Shown here: piece after piece, positions 41,401 to 56,400 of the stretch
Layout: each line of letters begins with the position of its first letter
Numbering within the stretch: the first letter of the stretch is position 1
Source of the DNA: Phallusia mammillata
Taxonomy: Eukaryota; Chordata; Ascidiacea; Phlebobranchia; Ascidiidae
Length of the DNA stretch: 64,000 nt
Assembly: GCA_003260075.1 (NCBI GenBank)
Contig: QLIY01000258.1
Location: 5,245 to 69,244 of the forward strand
Reading direction: 5' to 3'
Program-made: the position numbers and the translations under genes
Notes under the pieces: generated by a model
Seen by the model: the letters and a program-made list of their open reading frames with translations, nothing else
Databases searched by the model: none
What the model was told of the DNA's origin: nothing

Positions 41401-44400
41401 TAGGTAACTATGGGGTTGTGCGTGTAATAAGCATTATTTGGATGTCGTTTGGAAAGTTTGACGTAACATAAACACGATTCTTATCACCAATGATGGCATG
41501 AGCATTTGCCGAAACGTTTGAAAAATAAAGCATGTCGTTTTTTACGTCTATTTGGGTCATTATTTTCACTATTAAACTTCAGAACACGATGTTACCAACA
41601 AGTCATTTAGAAATGTAAGCCGATTTTAATAGACTAAAGAGTTTTATTGCCATTTCCAATGCCACTAACAACGACATAACAATATGATCCATGCCTTTTC
41701 AGTGTTTCTCCCTACTATATTTCCGCGCCTTTTCGTTTCAAAAACTCTTTCTGTCTCTTTCTATTGTTCCTTATTGTTTCATATTCCATAACCATTGTTA
41801 CATCACATAGCACCAGTCAGTCTGGGGTTGGCAAGTCGTCAGCTTTGTAAAAATAGACTTTCTTGGCTTTTATGTCTTCAGACGGCGAAGAATTATCGAA
41901 ACAATGTCGCAATATTGGCATAGAGTAACACAATACTTAGTGGTTGAATCGAGTTATTGCGAGTATCAGGTCTTTTTGTGCTCGTGTGTATAATTAGCAC
42001 GGGACCGGCGTTCTAATAAGTCTCGCACAACTTTGTATGTTGACATAACCCCGATAAACACGTGTGACAGTTTGTTGCGAAAAGATGTTGCCGCCACTTT
42101 GTACACCACATTCGCTCTTTTGTGACTCCAGGCCAACAACAAATGAAAAGACATGGACATGTGTTACACTTAAAATTATAAAACTGATTTGTTTAAGACG
42201 CATCAACCATATGTGTGAATGACACAGACTAGAACACGAAAATTGCAAAACTGTTAAACGAGCAATGCTAAACAGATATACGATTTAGCCTCTTTAACTG
42301 CATTCTAAATTCAACTGTAATTGTAGACACAAACATATACTTCAATCTATTAAATATATTTTTTTATACAAATGTGTTTTTCCCCTTACTTGCTACGAAT
42401 GCTTTGGAAGTCACATTCATTTTCTCAGAGATTAAGCGAATTGTTTCTCAAGAGAATTTTAAATGTCTATTTTCCGGCGTCTTTTGGGAGCAACGACTCG
42501 AAAACATGTGGCAGGAAATATGTGCTGCGTTGTCGATATATGTCACTCATCAAACAGCATAAGTTGTTTCTTTGAAAAGTTCAGCTGTTACAAACTAGAA
42601 TGTTGTCACCCATGATGTTAGAAATGAACTGGTTTGAACTTGTTCAAGCACTTGTGTCAAGAAATGTGTACTTTATCCAAGAACGGTTGCAATTTACATA
42701 CACATTTTGAGTTGTTTAGTATGGAAAACCGCATTGTCAAATATTTTTTCATTGATGCCTTTTAAGCTGCGACAAATACTTTTGTTTCAAATGTTTATCA
42801 AAGAAAAAACCCCCCCCCCCCTGCGTTGTCGATATATGTCACTCATCAAACACGACAAGTTGATTCTCTAAAAAGTTCAGCTGTTCCGAACTGAGATGTT
42901 GTTATACCCATAATGTTAGAAATGAACTGGTTTGAACTTGTTTAAGCATTTGTGTCAAGAAATGTGTACTTTATCCAAGAACGGTTGCAATTTACATGCA
43001 CATTTTCCTTCGAAAACCTTCGCATTGTCAAATATTTTTTCATTTTATGTATTTAAGCTGCGACAAATACTTTTGTTTCAAATGTTTATGAAAGAAAAAA
43101 TGTCTTGAATTCGAGAAAACAAAATGTCTTTAAATTTCACTTCAAGTGAACGTCACACATAATCGAGGTTGAATCGAACCTTACCAAGAAGGTCCTAACA
43201 TTTAAAGCCCTTTAGCCTTTTACCGTCTACCACTTTGCCTAGATGCAGTAGCAAAACTAAACGGCAGCAGTAACGCAGGGTAAAAAAGTTGGTTTCCGTC
43301 TAAGCATGGTTTAAACGCACCACTGGTTAGAAATGAAAACAAAGAAGCCTTGAGGATCCTTTGCACTACTGGACTGGACAGAAGCGACTTTGCTCTTGGA
43401 ATGTTAAGAGCTTCTTGTCTTTATTTATTTACGTTTTAAAAAATCCATACTTAAGCGACAATTTGTTTAACTGTTGAGCGTTTTTTCTTTGGCTGAAGAT
43501 GTAAGTTTCCGTGTTGGTAAATTTCTGCTATGGTAGGAAATTCCCCCCCCCCCAGAAGCGACTTTGCTCTTGGAATGTTAAGAGCTTCTTGTCTTTATTT
43601 ACGTTTTAAAAAATCCATACTTAAGCGACGACCATTTGTTTAACTGTTGAGCGTTTTTTCTTTGGCTGAAGATGTAAGTTTTCGTGTTGGTAAATTTCTG
43701 CTATGGTTGGAAATGGAATTGTTTTAAAGAGAAAGCCTGAACGTTTTTCTCTTGGTTGTGGTTTCCCTGATGAATTTTGCAACAGTGGTTTTCGGCTACG
43801 GATTTCTTTTGTATTTTTAAACACCTAAAAAGAGACGAACGAGGATAACTGATGTGCCCCCTCATATCACTGTTGATGGTATTAGCATTTGCCGAAACGT
43901 TTAAACAATAAAGCAAGTCGCATTTTACGTCTTGTTGGTCCGTTAAATTTGTCATTTATCCAAAACAAAAATACCAGAAACGTTGTACATATCAAATACG
44001 TTTGTCTCGATAAAAAAAAAACATTGCCAAAAAGATGTTGACAACAGAATACAACCTCTGTTGAAATTGTGGGTTTCAATTTTGCTGTTTATCAAATCTA
44101 GTAGATCTGAAACCCAACTATGATCTCATTTCACGTAGTAAGGGTTGCCCCCCCCCCTTGAAATTGTGGGTTTCAATTTTGCTGTTTATCAAATCTAGTA
44201 GATCTAAAACCTTACGATGATCTCATTTCACGTTGTAAGGGTTACCGATTTTTTTCACTTGGGATTTTTCCAATACCTGCATCGTAAATGCAATGATGGT
44301 GTAGCAATGATTTCCTCAATTGCTATTCAAGTGTCTTCGACATTTGCCCAATTCGCTTCATATCGACATTGCATTGCTGCGTACAGACCGTAACCCTGGA

Positions 44401-47400
44401 ATTACGTAATGTCCTTGTAGCGTTATAGCTCACTTGGGATATTTGTAGGATGTGAATTTCTTGTCTTGCAACCGGTCGCATTCTGTGATGATTTTCCGGT
44501 TCATGTAATGGGAAATGTTTTTATCAGATTTCTGTTTCGTGTGTAATGTGTCCAAATTAATTGTTTTAGGTTTGAGTTCATTATTGTTTACTGCCTTGTA
44601 CCAGTTGTTCAATTTTTGCCAAATTAAGCTACGTAGCATCTGGTGCAAAAACGTACATATTTCGTCTTGATTTGTCAAATTTTGTTTCTTACGTTGAATT
44701 GTTTTGGTGCCAGAAGAGTTTAAATTGCACGTGCTCACAAATTTACATAAAACCAAGACCATTCCATTTAAGTTCCAACACCCCAGTGGCAAAGACGCGA
44801 AGTTTACGACTTAACAATACCGGGCCACCGCCAGTATATGAGATCCGCGGTATTCTGGCTTTTATGTTGTCACAAAGGTAGTGTTGTGGTGTCACACAGG
44901 TGAACGACTCCTGTTATCTGGCCGTGTCTCTTGTTACCACCCCTGAGTTTTTTCTTCAACCTAAAGCAAGTTTCAGGGGCCTGACGTTTTTTAGGCGTCG
45001 CTCAGTCGTGAAGCAAAGTGGTTGCTAAAAAATGCCAAAAACTCAGCAAATTTTGCTTATTCATTCTATTGCCTTAAAGTTGCTTACTCATGGTATATTG
45101 AAACCAAGTTTAATCATGATTTTAACAGCAAACTATTGTTATGTGCAACAATCTATTAATTCACGATATTTTGATCTTAATAAAAATGCCAAAAGCAGTT
45201 TATTAAACGCTAAAAAAAGGTTAATGCATTTAGCCGTCTACAAATTTGATGGAGTGTTAATTTCGACGAAACGGGTGGATTAATTTGCAGAGCTTGTCTG
45301 AGTGTTTGAGTAATTTCTGTCTATTAATTCATTGAGCCCTGATGAACTCATGTTAATGCCTTCCGCTGTTGCGACGAAAACAATGATGTAATGTGCTAAA
45401 AGTGTATTGATGCACTAGGGAAGCATACACAGTGCAAAGTTAACATCCACCAGACCACATGCAGCTGTTTATACACATTAAACTGCCCAACAATTTCTGC
45501 ACTGTCGGCATTTCGAAATCTTATTATGTGTTTGAATACAGTTTACACATACATTGGAAAATGGACTTTGGAAAACTCGTAAATATTAAGGGTTGTTTTT
45601 TGCAAGACGTGCTGTTTTGTACTGCTTTAGTGTTTATAGGCACACAAAGGGCAACTTTAAAGCGGATTTGTCAGTGGGCCGTGGGTTTCGGTTTTCAGCA
45701 TTTTTTATCATTGCAAAATGTAGCAAATCAAGACATTACATTGCTTGCTATGTTGGGTACAGTTTTTCTAATTTTTACAAGGTTGGACAATCTGCTCACA
45801 AATCGATCAAACATTTACACCGTACGCCATTTATGCGTCATTTTTTCTCTACAAACATTGTATCCATGTACAAAAACCCGAATTTCAATCCGTCAATATA
45901 AAGATAAAAGCTTGTCAAAGCTTTCATAGCCTGAACCGAGCCACCATCTCAATTCGCAACCCCACGCCGAGCAACAACTTGTGGATCATTTTCGCACGCG
46001 AACTGTTGGCGTGTGCTCGTCCATAAACCGTAAAGGGTCGTCCAGTGGTCGATAGAGCGTAACATCGTCCAAGTGGCCCCGTGTGGTTGGAAAATTTGCG
46101 TTTCAAGTATTTCTTTTCTATTGTGTGGACTTATCTTAACAGCTTGGTTGAAGTTTAGCTAATCTTGGTCTTAGGGTGGTGAGTGGTTTTTACTGAAGAG
46201 TTGGGTGGGTTATAACGACCTCTATTGCATTTTTTGAAAATTTTTTACTATACAATCACGTAATAAAGATATTTTTTTGTTCAACCGGTGCAAAAAAAAG
46301 TATTATATCTCCTTCCAGTTTAGGGTCTTGAAAAAAAAGTGATTTTAGTTTGCATACACACTATACTTAAAGGCCGTAATACGCAAGGCCCATTGAAAAC
46401 TTTATACCAAATCAGCCGGTCACCAAGCATTCCCATATGGCAAGGCACAGGCTAAGAAAATTCTAGCTTTAGTGCTGATCCCCGTTATAAATTTATATTC
46501 ACCTTAGCTAAACCCTAACCGTGTCTAAAACCACCATAAATTTTCCGACAAAACTGTAAACAGTAGAAACGGAAAACCCCTTTCAATTACAGAGGATGTT
46601 CAATTTGACGTGATGTTTTATTAGTTGACACATTTCGCCACATATTTCCCGTATCTCACTTTACTTGGACGGTGCTGTTGTTGGCAAATGTTTAGAAATC
46701 CCGTTTCCACCATTTCCACACCTTTCTAAACACACATAATCTGTCTGAAAGATGCTAATGCCGCATTAGCACCCATCCCCCCCCCCACATTTCGCCACAT
46801 ATTTCCCGTATCTCACTTTACTTGGACGGTGCTGGCAAATGTTTAGAAATCCCGTTTCCACCATTTCCACAGCTTTCTAAACACACATAATCTGTCTGAA
46901 AGGTGCTAATGCCGCATTAGCACCCACTGGATGAGTGATACGTCATTTTGATGCGCTTGTTGGGTGAGTGATACGTTATATTGACGTGTAAACCGGTTTG
47001 TTTATTGATTTTTCACTTGTCGGATTATGACACTTTTGCTAATGCGATGTACTTGGTTGACAAGACAATAAATGGTGTGTTTAGGTCGTTGGCTCAACCG
47101 TTTTGTCTGTTATTCCCGTAAAGTTTAATTTTACACATGCTGTATTTGGACCAAGCTATTTGCCAAATTTATTGCACGTTACCCCCCCCCCGTATTTTGA
47201 ATATGAATATTTGTAGTAAATTTGTTGTGACTGTGGGAAAAATCCTTCTAAACCCGCTTTCCTTCCGTAGTGACGTAGTCGCAAATTCGTTGGTTACGTA
47301 TTTCTGCCACGAAATGTGATGTTCGTAACATACGACATACTGCTGGACAGCCATTCCATTTGTTTATAATTTGTTGTGTTTTATCTGAAATCAGTATAGT

Positions 47401-50400
47401 GGAAAAAAATCCATAACGCTGACGTTAAAAACACTTTGTAGCTTTTCAAAGTCTGGCTTTTGTAAGGTTCTGCCCATCCCTGCAATTGTGCTCCTTGACT
47501 TTGACGGTTAATGATAACAAACCCTGATGCCAAAAGAACTTTTCGAGCAGCTTTTATGAACGTTTGACGTGCGTCTTACGTCTTTTCACCAGCAGCACAG
47601 CAAATGTGTTGATAGAAACAATCCCAACTTTATTTGTCTTGTTTTTATAGTTTTCGGACTTTCATTTAGTTTATTTATGCGTCTGTGCTGATAAGATGCA
47701 GAATATGTTTTGTAGTTATCGGTGATATGGTAGTTTTTGACATCATTTCATGTGTTATAAACGTTCTTGGTGCAAATTTTAGAGCATACTTGTCAACATT
47801 AACAAAACTCAAATAAAACTGTTTTACATTAGGGGCTTGGTTTGTTAAATTTACTATAATGCACTCATTTACCCCTTCAACACGGGATTCTGTACATCAG
47901 GCTTTCTTAACGTGTGAACTTGGATAGCAAAGGGCCAGCAACAGTTTAAGCCCTATCTCAAAACTGGCACCTTAGGTAACATGTCATTCACGATAACACC
48001 TGTCATCACGTCATAATCCGCCAGATTGTATGCACCCACCGCAGTTTAACACACAGAAAGGTGCCAGTCGCTTACTAAACTTTAAAGATTGCCCCCTCTC
48101 AGGGTTCGCCGAAAAGGCTAAGGGCCTGATTCATGGTTCCCCAAACCCCTATGACGCAATCGTTCAACGAAAACCGCATTTTTTGTGAATATCCGGTGCC
48201 CGGGCTATCCAGTTTCCAAATAATCCATCCTTAATTTGGTGCTTGTTTGGCATTCTTCCCTTGTCAAAACATGTTTGCCTTTTATCTGACATTCAGGAAA
48301 ACCATCACCTTTCGAAGATAGTTAGGGCGTTTTGCAATGAGTTTACGTCGGCTCATTATCAAGACATATGAACTTTTAGCTTGTTTAAATTCGTTGTGCA
48401 CTTCTCCAGAATAACAGAACTTGTTATTCCGTTTAAGCTTGGTTTATACCCAAGCATTTGCTTATGTGATGTGTCTTTATTTTTTTATCTAAATCCGTTG
48501 TTATTACTACGTTTTTTTGCGGTAAACAGCTTTTTTCGATACGGATTTGGGCAATATTTCACAAATTCGAGCTTCGTGACTGAACAATACAAAATTTTAC
48601 AGCCAGCGCTGGATAAAAGCTAACCGCACACTTGTGTATAGATCCACTGAATCAATAAGATCAATCAAAACCTCCACCTATCCACGTTAACCGTTCTCTA
48701 CAAACGTGTCCGCCCTTTTCCCACAACGTCCTCAAGTCCCAAGGGGAAAGTTGATAGGCCCTACTGCAGTGCCCCGGATTGGCTACATTCTACCTGCAAA
48801 AGGGATCAGTTCAGGGGAGCATGCAAAATCGCTCTTCATGCACGATTTATCCCTAGCCCTGACCTACTTGTGTTTACAGCCAGCTTTTCTTGTTAGCTGG
48901 TTGCTCACTGGGGTTAGGATTAGCTTGCTACCGTTAATTGACAATGCCGACCTTTCGTCCCAAGTCGCTCAAGTCTCTATAATTACCGTATGTCGCACTT
49001 GATCTCGTAGTAGCTGCATTTAACTTGTGTCACGAACTTTGACCTTTCAACCTGGTCACCCTTCCAACGTTCCTAATTGCAAAATATTAAAATAAATTGT
49101 GTTTGGTGATATGTATAGGGATTGTTTTGGCCCTAGACAATTATTTTGGTGATATATTTGATGTGCAATTGGTTTGCATTACGATATAATATTGCAGTAA
49201 TTCAGTGAAAATTTTGTGCCAATTAACTGCAATTAAAAATATGTTTCGATTAGGCTGTGTTGTTAATGTCCACATTATGTCAATGTGTTATGGCTTCACT
49301 GTAGGGATAATGACCCAATACTTGGTAGTCATCACAACAGGAAAATTATCGCTCCATGCTCAGATTTCATAGGAAGTATTACCCTGGCCAGCTGTTGCTT
49401 CTTAGCTTCACTGGCAATGCTTTATACTATATCTTATTTACCAAATTGATGATTTTTTACTTTCCCATGTAATTATGTGGACCATGTTACTTAATTTGTT
49501 TTTTCATTTGTGCAGGATCAACAAAAGACATTGGCAGTGCATTGACAAGAATATGTGTGAGACAAAAAATGGTTGAAAATAAGCTGAAGCAATTTACTAA
49601 GTAAGGCAAATTATTATTAAAATGCTTTAATAATGTTCTTAAATTAAGATCCATATTCTTGTTTTCTTAAAAAAATCTGTTACTACTGTTTAAAGACTTA
49701 AATATCACAAGAATGTGTGTTTGTCCATATTCTTGTTTTCTGTTAATTATTTTTCCCCCCCCCCGTTGAAAATAAGCTGAAGCAATTTACTAAGTAAGGC
49801 AAATTATTATTACAATGCTTTAATAATGTTCTTAAATTAAGATATTTTTGACAAAAAATCTGTTACTACTGTTTGAAGACTTAAATATCACAAGAATGTG
49901 TGTTTGTCCATATTCTTTGTTTTCTGTTAATAAGTGTCCTGAATCTTGTAGTTTTTTCAAGTGATAAGTTTTATCAAACCTCAAATCAGAATGACTAATC
50001 TTGTGAGGTAAATGTGTTAACAAAATTTTGCTTTACAGTGCGCTACTGGAAAATCTGATTTCTCCAATACAAGACAGACTTGAAGAATGGAAGAAAGTTG
50101 CAAACCAATTGGAAAAGGATCACGCCAAAGGTAAAACAACTGCCAATTCAAGCTGTTTTCAAGCTTGCTTTATCAAGTTAAAAATAGCTGGTAATGTAAT
50201 ACATTTGGCACAGCAAATAATGTGAAACAATACCTATATTAAACAACCACATGTATTTTATTCCATTGTTTGAGTATCAGTTGACAATCAACATGTTCTT
50301 GTTCACCATTGTTTAATTGTTACATCACAGAGTACAAGAAAGCAATGCATGATATCAAGAAACGTAATGGCGACACCTTGAGGCTACAAAAGAAGGCCAG

Positions 50401-53400
50401 AAAAGGTCAATTTAATTGTATTACATAAAGTCAAATTAAAATATATATATATATATAAACAGGGTGTTCAATATATTGCTAGGGGTAAATGGAAAGTTTA
50501 ATTTCCTTGGATAAAGAATATTTCGGTTTCATACGGCTTTGGACCTAAAATCTTAATTTTAAACTAATACCTATTGTTATTATTCCTCACAAAAATTGAC
50601 ATAAAGATGTATGTTTTAGCTGTGTAGCATATCCTGGTATATTTTGAGGTACAAAAAGGGTTTAAAATTCTTGTCAGTGTTCTATTCAGCAATACTGTCA
50701 TCCTGTATGTACATTGCACATCCTTCCCGTGAAAAACATATTAAAATCGTTGTTGTGTATTTCATCACTGTGCTTTTCTCAAATGAAATGATTGACTACT
50801 TAATGAACAAAGCACTAACCACAGTTAATGACTGAAAACTGCTTTATGTGTTACCTTGCCTTACTTACCTACTGGAGAATTGTAAGGCTCTTAACCCCCC
50901 CCCCATGATTGACTACTTAATGAACAAAGCACTAACCACAGTTAATGACTGACAACTGCTTTATGTGTTACTTTGCCTTACTTACCTACTGGAGAATTTT
51001 AAGGCTCTTAATCAGGTTTAGTTTGTGTGAACAACATGACTTGCAGCTCATTTACATTTAATGTGTTGATTCCAGTTTGCACCTTACTCAGAACTTGTAA
51101 TCCTTTCATAATCTCAACACATAACTAAGCTTAAAGCATCAGATTTGGCTTTTTCCACCTAATTTGCAAGAAGTTTATCAATGAATTTGTCCAACAGTTT
51201 ATAAAAGGCGACTTTGTGAAAATCGAACAAACATGAAAACAAAATTTAACTGCTTTAAAAAATTGCAAGGTTTTATAATCTTTTTTTATTGTTTGAAGCT
51301 TTACCTTTTTCCAAAGTTTGAAACAAAGGATTTATTAAAGGAGTGTGCAATTTTTTTTATCTGTGTTGTTTGTGTGGTACTTTGTGCTCTTATTTGAACC
51401 CAAATTACCGATTGCATTTTGTTTTCTGCAGGCAGCAAACCCGATATACAGTTCCAGCTGAACTCAGCCATGCACGACGTCAATGAGCGTCTGACACTTC
51501 TCGAAGAAACAGAAAAGTCTGCACTGAGGAATTTGCTCGTTGAAGAAAGGACAAGAGTCTGCCTGTTTGCTAACTGCCTCACCCCTGTGCTGGTAAGAAT
51601 TATGAAAAATAGATTTTTACAGAAGACAGTTTTTTTGGGGGGCCTTCAATATCATGAACGGGCAGTGCAAACTGATGTAAAAAAGTTTGTGTTTTTTTAA
51701 ATCAAAATGTGTGTTGTTTAAATCAAAAAATAAGATTGCTATATTTTTCTCAGTTGTCTGTGGTGCCTTCTGCCATTTAAACAGTACTATATTTTTGACA
51801 CCTATCACTAAAACAGTCAGGGTTGCCAAAATTTGACACTGTTTTCACTTATAGTACATCGTAATATGTATGATGGCCTCATGGCATTTGCAGCCAGGCA
51901 ACAACTTGGTAGGTGGCATAAAATGACAGGCTTTGCGAAGCACCAAACATGCTTATTAACTGCCAATCAATAATCCTCATTTCAACTTTTCAAATGTTTT
52001 CCTGCGTTAATTACACATTATGTCCTTTGGACCGACCACATTCGAAGCATATGAAATACCTGTTTGCTTAATGGCATTTTTGAGAGGTTTAACATTTCAT
52101 ACCTTGCTGCATGTCGTTTCTAGGAATTTGTTGACATATTGAAAATAACACCTATAAAGTGATGAGGTCTAATTGACAGTTGACATAATAAACTACACTT
52201 TGAAAATGTCACATGCAAATTAGCTCTTACCACCATGGTAAATTAATCAACAAAACATACAAATGTAGATTAATTAATTACACTTTGTGCTGTACATAAC
52301 AAGTCGTTAATTCCCCAGGATTGTTTCTATGATTTTAGAAAGTGACAAATTACTTTGTGCATTTAATACAGTCAAATTATTAACAAACATAAAGTTTACC
52401 ACATGTAAAAATTCTTTCTATAAACAGTTTAGAACCTAAAACATTTTTGTAAAAGAAATATTTGCCTTTTTTATGATGTTTTTTGACCTTTGCATTTTGG
52501 CAAATGACCTTGATTTTTCTGCTTTTCAATATTCTCATATGATTGCCATAAAATATGACATTTACACTAACAAACCATCGATGATTTTTGTCTAAGTTAA
52601 CAATTAACGTTGTAGTAGCGTTGAGTTGTTAAACTTTGGTGTCTGGCTCCGCGCTAGACTTTGTTCACACTAAACTTTGTCCGTCAGCTTAATTACTGTT
52701 TACCGAACGTCTCCTGTGTCTGGCCAATGTGTAATGTTCAAAACTCTGTCAAATATATTATGATCTGCGGTCTGTGTGCGTTATATTTGGGTTGGTTAAC
52801 TCCTAAAGTTACATATGTGTTAAATTTGTCACCCCAAATTACTTAGGACTTAAAAATATTTGTCCAAGTCTAACAATTTTGTGGTATTAATGGGTTTAAA
52901 TGTGGAAAAATTGCTGCAAACCTTTTTAAATCACAAATAATGACACCAAAAAAATACAAAAATACCCCAATTTGTGGAAAGGAATTTTATGTGTAACAAC
53001 CTTATTATTCATTATTTTAAAAACTAAAATAAACAGTTTTTTTTCCAGTAAATATTAGTGTGCTTACTATTTTGGGTTTATTAACAAAACATATAAAATT
53101 TATATCATTTTTTGAAAAAGAGCCTATTCTCACTTGAGTCATATTATTAAATTTCATGAAAGTCAAATTTATTGTGAAATATTTGCTGATTCACAATAAA
53201 TAATCCACAGCGTTACCTTACATGGCCATTAACATACCTGGTAAGCACAGAATATGTGGGTGGCGTAATTTACTTGGTGTTCATACTACAAATACCTGTA
53301 AGCTTACCATAAAAATTTTAACCTAACATGAATCACTAAAAAAATATTTGTTGAACTTTTGCCTCCGCGAAGAAATAATTTTGCCCTGATCAAATAAACC

Positions 53401-56400
53401 AGGATAAAGACTTCCGCCTTTTTGTGAATAGCCATTGAAATAATGTGAATAGAGTTTGGTGGTGATGACAATGGTATGCAATTTGTCTGTGTTACTAGAC
53501 AAACTTTGTAAAAATACACATTTTTTCTGCTGTCCCCCCCCCCTTGAACTTTTGCCTCCGCGAAGAAATAATTTTGCCCTGATCAAATAAATCAGGATAA
53601 AGACTTCCGCCTTTTTGTGAATAGCCATTGAAATAATGTAAATAGAGTGTTGGTGGTGATGACAATGGTATGCAATTTGTCTGCGTTACTAGACAAACTT
53701 TGTAAAATTACAGATTTTTTTTTCTTCTGTGTTATACACCAGATTTTTAAGNTAATTTTGCCCTGATCAAATAAACCAGGATAAAGACTTCCGCCTTTTT
53801 GTGAATAGCCATTGAAATAATGTGAATAGAGTTTGGTGGTGATGACAATGGTATGCAATTTGTCTGTGTTACTAGACAAACTTTGTAAAAATACACATTT
53901 TTTCTGCTGTGTTATACACCAGCAAGTGCACTTCACAATTGCGTACAATTTTACATTTCAAATAAGATGTGTGTATGCTTAAAATAACCGAAATGTTATA
54001 AGTGAAAAAAAGTTTATTTTTTACAGTTGAAAAAGTATGAAAATTTGAATTAATTTCAGTTTCAAGATCATGAAAAAAAATATTTTTTTCTGAAATTAAA
54101 ATTGACGCAGAAATAGTCTTTGTACCCCGTACCATGGATCTTTATTTACTACCGTATTTAGTGAAATAGCGAAGTTGCAATTCACAAACAAGTAACCACT
54201 GTTTTCGAGTAATACGGTTTCTGTGTAATGTTGATGCCACGTGATCGCTTGATAAGCTCCTACCGGCGCCGTTAGTGTTTTGGACACAAACTTTGGGCTA
54301 ATCTTGCCACTCACTCACTATATGACACTTTCACATTGGCACCGGCATAAAGTAAGCCTTGACTGTGCTATCAATATGACTTGTGTACAAAGACGCCCCA
54401 AAGCTCATTCAGTCTTGTAATCTTATTCCAGTCCGTTGCCGAAATAATGAGGTGATTTTTTCGGCGTATTGTTCGTGTTTTTGTATCTCGTGTGTCAGTG
54501 AGACGCCATGATTGGACGAACTTTGTTTTTCATTGTCGTTTTGCGGATTAACTTCATTTGACCTTTCGACGTAATTCAAACCTGTTTTGTTGACCTTCAA
54601 TCCGAGTTTGTCACCTTAGTGATTACTTTCGTTGTGTTTATCAACCTTTTTTGTGTCAGGGTCGTAGATGTGAAATCTAGAAGTAGAAGTTTTATGCCAG
54701 CAAGTTAAATTGAATCTAAAAACGTAAAAAAACGAGTTGTTTTACCATCGTACATCCTTTCAAAGCGCTAATGTGTGATTTAAAAAATATCATAGTTTAA
54801 ATAACAATACTAGACTCGATTTAGGAAGTCTTGCAGCAACTTATTGTAATGATTTGTTTCCAAAAAGCCTCGTCTAACAAAACATGTGTGTAAATCATAT
54901 TATTAAGCTAAAATTCTTTGCTTTTTTCTACTGACTTTATCCAATCGAAATGCAGGTATAACNGTGTGATTTAAAAAATATCATAGTTTAAATAACAATA
55001 CTAGACTCGATTTAGGAAGTCTTGCAGCAACTTATTGTAATGATTTGTTTCCAAAAAGCCTCGTCTAACAAAACATGTGTGTAAATCATATTGTTAAGCT
55101 GAATTTTTTTGCTTTTTTCTAGTGATTTTATCCAATCGAAATGCAAGTATACTTGAACAAAATAAACATTCACAACATGTCATATTTCGCCCATGCGTTA
55201 TCTTCAGTGTCTAAAGGCGGGCACAAGAATTACGCTGTATCACTATTTTTTGCAGGAATCCCAAATCTCAATGATGAACGAAGTAAGCCATCTCCACGAG
55301 TTAGGTAGTGATGTCACGAGGCTGTGTCGTAATCCAAAACAACTCCCGACATCAACTGATCAACTCGTCCAAGATTTCGTCTGCATCAACGGCCAAGCCC
55401 CTAACTCCCCTTTACCTGTAAGTTGTGCTTGTGACATTCATGCATAAATTCGCCCTATATAAGAAGATTGCCATTTATGACCTAGCTGAAACAATTGTTT
55501 TTACGAGCACACATATACGTTAATGCACTTTGATATCTTTGTTTCTTGAAGCTGAAATAACTGATTTTAAGTGTCCTTTTTTGAAGGGGGCACATGTTGT
55601 TTTTGCCTGATTGACGCTGGTTTGTTCCATTCGTTTTGTCAAGAAAGAGTGCTTCAAACTTGTTCAAATTTACACACATGTTAGTTAGTTATTTGAAGTT
55701 TGACCCCGGATGACCTAGCGGTCCATACACAAGTCCCAAAATTATACATTCAAAAACGGTTGTATGCTTGAAGCCTAAATTGTTATACATAGAACACCGG
55801 TAACAAGCACCGGACCGGGTTGAGTATTTGCATCCAAACATCCTGTAATTTCAATCACAACTAACCAGACGTTATTTTAACAGGATGGTTCGAATTTAAA
55901 CAACGGTGGATTTGGAACCTTCAACGCTTCGAGCCCCCCAGCTTCACCTGGGCTCAGCGGAAGCAGGAAATCTTCGTTGTGCAGGTAAATTTAACAGCAG
56001 GCGTTCAACGTTACCTTGTTAACATGTACAAGAGGTGTCACATGCGATGTTACGATGCATGTCCATAACATGCATTCACATGTCCGAAAGGCATGCTAGC
56101 TGTTTTTACTGTGTTTTGGTGTCAAGCTAGCATTTTAAACGGGTCATACTCATAGATGCATATTAGGGCTTCTTATTTTAAAGAGATAGTGTAAAAATGA
56201 TCTATGGAATTAAAAAGTCTTTTATTTCTTCCACAGTTTGAACAGTTCCGATTCCCGTTCAAGCGGTTCTTTAAACCATAACACGTCATCAACTTTTCAC
56301 CATCACAGATATCAGGTAAATTATATTTCTTCTAAATAACATAAAGCTATGTTAAATAGATAAAAACACACTTGGGTTATATTGAGAAATGTCAAATATT

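Larger units (their letters stand above)
33325..49515 (+). other. MTSS1: MTSS intron 3, about 16 kb
   Basis: No recognisable exon of either gene and no convincing nested gene is found on either strand. The longest open frames (for example 45459-45929 + and 44430-44792 -) have no recognisable domain. The intron holds hammerhead-like repeats (35889-35975, 40460-40715, 41488-41560, 43869-43940). It also holds haplotype duplications at the C runs 38412-38421, 42810-42821, 43543-43553, 44148-44157 and 46777-46786, and a join without repetition at 47182-47191. A CpG-richer stretch lies at about 35.6-36.6 kb. Confidence 0.6.

Noticed and set aside
44430..44792. 120-codon minus-strand open frame in MTSS intron 3.
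   Set aside because: No family resemblance and no splice or polyadenylation context.
45459..45929. 156-codon open frame in MTSS intron 3 as a nested gene.
   Set aside because: No recognisable domain, AT-rich composition and a start without context. It looks like chance.
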